A DNA stretch of 64,000 nt from Deltaproteobacteria bacterium. GTDB lineage: Bacteria > Myxococcota > Kuafuiibacteriia > Kuafuiibacteriales > Kuafuiibacteriaceae. This document shows positions 60,628-64,000 of the stretch, piece after piece. The notes beneath the pieces are model-generated. The model did not search any database. It was given only the letters and a program-made list of their open reading frames with translations, and was not told the origin of the DNA. The stretch lies in the NCBI GenBank assembly GCA_016713425.1, contig JADJPE010000005.1:3410001-3474000 (forward strand). The letters run 5' to 3'. Made by a program: the position numbers and the translations under genes. Numbering within the stretch: position 1 is the first letter of the stretch; each line of letters opens with the position of its first letter.

Positions 60628-61257
60628 ATGGTCGCTCCGGTCTGGCTTTCGAGCTTCGAGCGGGTCGAGCCCCGGCGGGTCGAGCCTCCGCGGGATGGGC
60701 GAGGCGCTCTTCAAGACTCGCCAGGGAGCCTTCGGCTCAGCGCACTCCGACCAGATGAGCCCAAGAGCGTTCGCCACCGTCCATCGTCGAGTTGGCCGGA
60801 CGACGCCGACGCCGAACCCAACAAGTCCCGAGCCCAAGTTGCTGCACCAGGTTCGCGGCGTTCGCTGCCGGATGTGGTTCAGGATGCAGAGGCGGATGGG
60901 CGAACGTCTCACTTCTTGCCGAAGGGCCTGGGCGATGGGGCATCGGCTCCGCGCGCGCCGTCCTCATGGCAGAAGCAAGCAGCCTCGTACGACCAAGCCG
61001 CGCTCTTCGAGGAGCGCGCTCGTCCGCGAGCCGCGCGGTTTGGCTTGGCGTACGCGGCGGCGCCTCTGCCGCCCATGTCGTCCACGCGCGGTGCAGTGAT
61101 TCAGAAGCCAGGCGCCCCGTTCGGACCGACGCCGCTCTCGTCCGGCGCGCGCCCATCCGAAGTCGAAGACACGGAAGTCGACCACCCCGTGAGCGTGTCG
61201 AGATCTGGCGGACGTCCGGGGCGCGGTTTGCTCCGGCGCGGTTTCCTTTCTGTGTAG
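60628..61257 (+). CDS. Hypothetical, probably disordered Pro/Arg/Ser-rich protein
   Basis: The 209-residue frame from the ATG at 60628 has a codon-usage pattern like its neighbours and keeps one frame to a stop at 61257. The protein is Pro/Arg/Ser/Ala-rich (RPSSSWPDDADAEPNKSRAQ; SYDQAALFEERARPRAARFG) without predicted fold, signal or TM segment. I do not recognise it. Competing open frames (60620 on the plus strand, 61156 on the minus strand) are more Arg-rich and less convincing. It follows an AT-rich probable promoter. Confidence 0.45.
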   Translation: MVAPVWLSSFERVEPRRVEPPRDGRGALQDSPGSLRLSALRPDEPKSVRHRPSSSWPDDADAEPNKSRAQVAAPGSRRSLPDVVQDAEADGRTSHFLPKGLGDGASAPRAPSSWQKQAASYDQAALFEERARPRAARFGLAYAAAPLPPMSSTRGAVIQKPGAPFGPTPLSSGARPSEVEDTEVDHPVSVSRSGGRPGRGLLRRGFLSV

Positions 61258-61325
61258 CTCACGCGAGCGGGCGCCCGGGCCCGCGCGCCCGCGGGCGTCT
61301 CGGCCTTCGTCGAATGGAAGATGCG

Positions 61326-61922
61326 CTACGGTTTTTCGTGCCCGCGATCGGACGGTTGATCAGACGGTTGATCAGACGCGGGGTCGCTGGCCGTGACTTC
61401 GATGGCGAACGGAACCGTCCTCGGTCGATCGCAGGCCGTCTCGGAGCAAACCTGATAACGAAACGTCCCCTCCGCCTGGTTTCCTGTCGCGGCCCCTGGG
61501 CGCCGCGCCAACTTGGCCACGACGCGTGCGGAGCCCTCCACGATGACCGACTGGCCGATCGGCAGCACCTTGGTCGTTCCCACCGGATACTGCACGTCGC
61601 CCGAGACCACAAAGGCTCCATCGGGCTTCAGGGCGAGGAGGAGCGGGCGGCCGATCGTCTCGCCGACGGTGTAGGCGTGAAAGCCTGGCTCGAGCGCGAC
61701 GTCCACAATGAGCGCACTTTGGCTGGCGTCATAGCGGACGGTGTGGTGAAAGGCCTTGCTCCAGTCTACTTCCTCGATGTGCTGGTTTGCGTTCTGTTTT
61801 TGGGGCGCATCGACGGGCGCGGAAGGTGGGTTTTGCGACGAGGTGGACGTCTGGTTCTGGTCGAGGCATCGGATCCCGAGGAGCGCGATGGCCGATGATG
61901 CTGCAATCCATGTTCGGAGCAT
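61326..61922 (-). CDS. DsbD N-domain-like lipoprotein
   Basis: From the ATG at 61922 the protein has 198 residues. A signal-like start (MLRTWIAASSAIALLGIRC) suggests a lipoprotein. The mature part resembles the DsbD alpha domain: ALIVDVALEPGFHAYTVGET, DVQYPVGTTKVLPIG and closing TFRYQVCSETACDRPRTVPF, whose two Cys correspond to the periplasmic redox pair. There is no DsbD transmembrane part. The C-terminal DPASDQPSDQPSDRG is repeat-encoded. It could receive electrons from a separate CcdA-type protein; this is inference. Confidence 0.72.
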   Translation of the reverse strand: MLRTWIAASSAIALLGIRCLDQNQTSTSSQNPPSAPVDAPQKQNANQHIEEVDWSKAFHHTVRYDASQSALIVDVALEPGFHAYTVGETIGRPLLLALKPDGAFVVSGDVQYPVGTTKVLPIGQSVIVEGSARVVAKLARRPGAATGNQAEGTFRYQVCSETACDRPRTVPFAIEVTASDPASDQPSDQPSDRGHEKP

Positions 61923-62059
61923 GTCGACGCGCAATCTGTTCGAATCGTCCCGGTTCGGCAAGCGCGCAGTCGGCTGGCCTGGCTTCCACGCCTTTTTCTC
62001 TCGCGCTTTTGCGGGCCACTGCGGTCGACGCCGTTGTTTTCGCTCTCCGCCGCCGAGTC

Positions 62060-64000
62060 ATGGCCGCCGGCCTCACCCTGGTCGTCATGTCTTTTGCCGC
62101 ATGTGCCGGCCCGGGTCGCGAGGCCTTCCGCGCAGGAGAGCTTGCGCGTAGCCGCGGCCATTTGGACGAGGCGCGCGATGCGTACGAGCGCGCCCTCGAG
62201 CAAGAACCGACGAACGCTGAATATCGCGCCGCGCTTGGTGGCGTGCTCGACCAGGAGATCGAGGCCCATCGGCGCGAAGCGGCGGCGTGCGAGGAGGCGG
62301 GCGATCTCGACGGGGCGGCAAGGGCGCGGAACCGGGCGCTCCAGGTATCGCCTGAACGCAGCGATCTCCTCCTCGAGTACCGCTTGGCCGAAGCCCGGGC
62401 TTCCGGGGCGACCGCCTTTCAGTTGTATGCTCTAGCCGCCGAGCTATCGACCACGGCTCCGAGCCGAGCGGCCCAAGAAGCCGCGGAGGTTCTCCGCCCG
62501 CTCGCCTACCTGGAGACGACCCGCGCGGCCGACGAGGCGGAAGTCGCGGGGCGTTTTGGGGAAGCGCTCGATCATCTCAGGAACGCTCAACGCGTGGAAC
62601 CTGAGCTGCCAGGCATTCAACACGACCGCATGGCGCGCCTCCAAGCCCAAGCGTGGATGGCGGCGGGCAATGAGGCGCTTCCGAGTGATCCGGTGTTGGC
62701 CTTTGACCTCTTCCGGCGCGCGAAGGCGACTTTCGATCTGGATGGATTGGGCAAGCGGCTTAAAAACGCCGAGCGCCGAGCACGCCCGATTCTCGAGAAA
62801 CTCGAGGCTGCGCGGGCGCGAGCCGCGAGCGGGCGCGGCCGTGATGCGCTTCGGCTCTATGGCCAGGTTCTGAAGATGAATGGCGGAGAGCGGACCCCGG
62901 CCTTGCCCGAGCGCGATGCACTCCGACAGAAACTTATGCTTCAAGAGTGTCGCCGGGCCGAGCTCGCGGCCGATCGCGGGAGCTTCCTCTTGGCGCACCG
63001 GGCACTCAAGGATGCGCTCGAGTTCTCGGTCCTGACCGGCCGCCAACGCAGGCTCGTTCTCCAAGGCATCGATGAAAGTCGTCGCCGGAAGCATACGCGT
63101 GCCTGGGAAACGCTCAATGCATCGACGCTCCCTAGCGATGACCCGGTCTTGATGGCGGCCCGTAGCTTCGTTGTGGCGACCGCTCGACGGGCGACCGAGG
63201 CCGTCGAGGCGATCATCCTCGAAAAGCCGCTGCTCGCGCGGAAGAGGCTGAAGGCGCTGAGGGGACTCGAGCCGATCATTCCCGAGCTCGCCCAACTCGC
63301 GACTCGCCTCGAAACCAACTCCTCGACAACCACCGCGGCAGCGCCAGGCGCGACCACCGCGAACGGATCGCCGGACCCGGAATCCACCCTCGATTCGCAG
63401 CGTGGGCTCGATGCAGCGCGCGCGACCGATAGAACGCCCGGGGCGGCTTCACAGCGTGCTCCGAACAACCCGTCGCCATCTCAGTCCCCGTTACAGCCCC
63501 CGCTGTCTGTCTCCGTCCCGACCAAAGATGACGACCGCGAGGATGACGCCTCCGAGGCGCGCCGCCAGATGGCCGAGCTCGCGCACGAGGTCGCGGTTGC
63601 TCAAGATCCTCGTCCCGGAGCTCGGCAGCTTTGGTTGGCGCTTCGCAGCGACCCCTCGTCTCGCGTGCTCGCGCGCGCGAGAACTGTGCTGAGGGCTCGA
63701 GCCCGTCGCACTGCGCTCAGGCGCGTGTCGCCCGAGGCGGCTTGGGCATTGGAGGCGGCCGGCATGCTCGACGGACTCGATCCACCGACCGAGGCCGCGC
63801 TTCAGTTGGCCTGTGCGCGTCTTGCCGAAGGTGACGTCGAGCTTGCGCAGCGGCTCTTTGCCGCTCTGGGTGGCGTCAGCGAGACGGCCCAGCTTGGGGC
63901 CGAATTGGCCCGGAATCTGAGGATTCAAGAGCTGCGTCGTCAGTTCGAGACGGCCAAGGCCGAAGCAAAAGTGCTGCGTGAGGCGGCCCTCCTGGCGGCG
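62060..64000 (+). CDS. TPR-containing lipoprotein, 3' truncated by window edge
   Basis: This frame stays open from the ATG at 62060 to the window end (647 codons). The start MAAGLTLVVMSFAACAGPG has a lipobox (SFAAC); upstream in-frame codons encode RRRV, so a slightly earlier non-ATG start is possible. TPR-like helices follow (FRAGELARSRGHLDEARDAY; ERALEQEPTNAEYRAALGGV; ARAASGRGRDALRLYGQVLK). A Thr/Ala/Pro/Ser-rich linker lies around residues 415-490 and a second helical part begins MAELAHEVAVAQDPRPGARQ. The lipoprotein-plus-TPR N-terminus resembles some secretin-associated proteins, but no secretin domain is seen in the visible part. Confidence 0.8.
   Translation, partial: MAAGLTLVVMSFAACAGPGREAFRAGELARSRGHLDEARDAYERALEQEPTNAEYRAALGGVLDQEIEAHRREAAACEEAGDLDGAARARNRALQVSPERSDLLLEYRLAEARASGATAFQLYALAAELSTTAPSRAAQEAAEVLRPLAYLETTRAADEAEVAGRFGEALDHLRNAQRVEPELPGIQHDRMARLQAQAWMAAGNEALPSDPVLAFDLFRRAKATFDLDGLGKRLKNAERRARPILEKLEAARARAASGRGRDALRLYGQVLKMNGGERTPALPERDALRQKLMLQECRRAELAADRGSFLLAHRALKDALEFSVLTGRQRRLVLQGIDESRRRKHTRAWETLNASTLPSDDPVLMAARSFVVATARRATEAVEAIILEKPLLARKRLKALRGLEPIIPELAQLATRLETNSSTTTAAAPGATTANGSPDPESTLDSQRGLDAARATDRTPGAASQRAPNNPSPSQSPLQPPLSVSVPTKDDDREDDASEARRQMAELAHEVAVAQDPRPGARQLWLALRSDPSSRVLARARTVLRARARRTALRRVSPEAAWALEAAGMLDGLDPPTEAALQLACARLAEGDVELAQRLFAALGGVSETAQLGAELARNLRIQELRRQFETAKAEAKVLREAALLAA

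Overview
The window is high-GC and densely coded, and suggests a Gram-negative, lipoprotein-rich bacterium of the Myxococcota/deltaproteobacterial type. The pointers are a Hanks-type Ser/Thr kinase with an N-terminal zinc ribbon, many TPR proteins, lipoproteins with low-complexity linkers, a BamA/Omp85-like outer-membrane protein, an NtrY-like histidine kinase beside a DUF4390 protein, a heterodimeric methylmalonyl-CoA mutase with MeaB, and a diverged eukaryote-like ArgRS. The taxonomy is inference; there is no rRNA gene in the window.

Left part (1-23.5 kb): the 3' end of spoVR, glycogen synthase (glgA), then a 1.67 kb mobile-element graveyard (two IS1380-family transposase stubs, a broken four-helix-bundle gene, a MITE-like hairpin). 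A hemerythrin/metallo-beta-lactamase fusion and aspartate kinase follow. Next is a minus-strand envelope/regulatory operon (BamA-like protein, DUF4390 protein, sensor kinase), an exported beta-rich protein overlapping RNase G, both ETF subunits, an orphan parA, and the mutA-mutB-meaB operon.

Middle (23.5-41 kb): Ser/Thr kinase, J-domain/TPR protein with HVD in place of HPD, two-CxxCH lipoprotein, DUF2203 protein, HAD-IG 5'-nucleotidase and a SUF-type Rrf2 regulator. These are followed by an unrecognised protein built from four ~99-residue modules, and an IS630-type element that carries a four-helix-bundle passenger gene and a long palindrome. A run of envelope proteins follows: DsbA-like lipoprotein, propeller-like lipoprotein, large TPR protein, coiled-coil lipoprotein and two overlapping lipoproteins.

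Right part (41-64 kb): a small peptidoglycan-type cluster (PG-binding/YkuD-like protein plus two unknowns), a MEMO1-family protein overlapping a free-standing LeuA-dimer-like domain, DAHP synthase, glgC, SGNH hydrolase, isocitrate dehydrogenase, a NarL-type regulator, and the translation-linked group Sua5, argS, mrp and hisS. A molybdenum-carrier-like protein, a DsbD-N-like lipoprotein and a TPR lipoprotein that runs off the right edge close the window. glgA and glgC lie about 47 kb apart, so the glycogen genes are dispersed.

The most striking window-wide property is short tandem repeats (units of 6-15 bp). Different ones fill several intergenic gaps, and others are read through in frame in at least eight genes, including hisS. 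A second theme is that ends of mobile elements supply the stop codons of neighbouring chromosomal genes.
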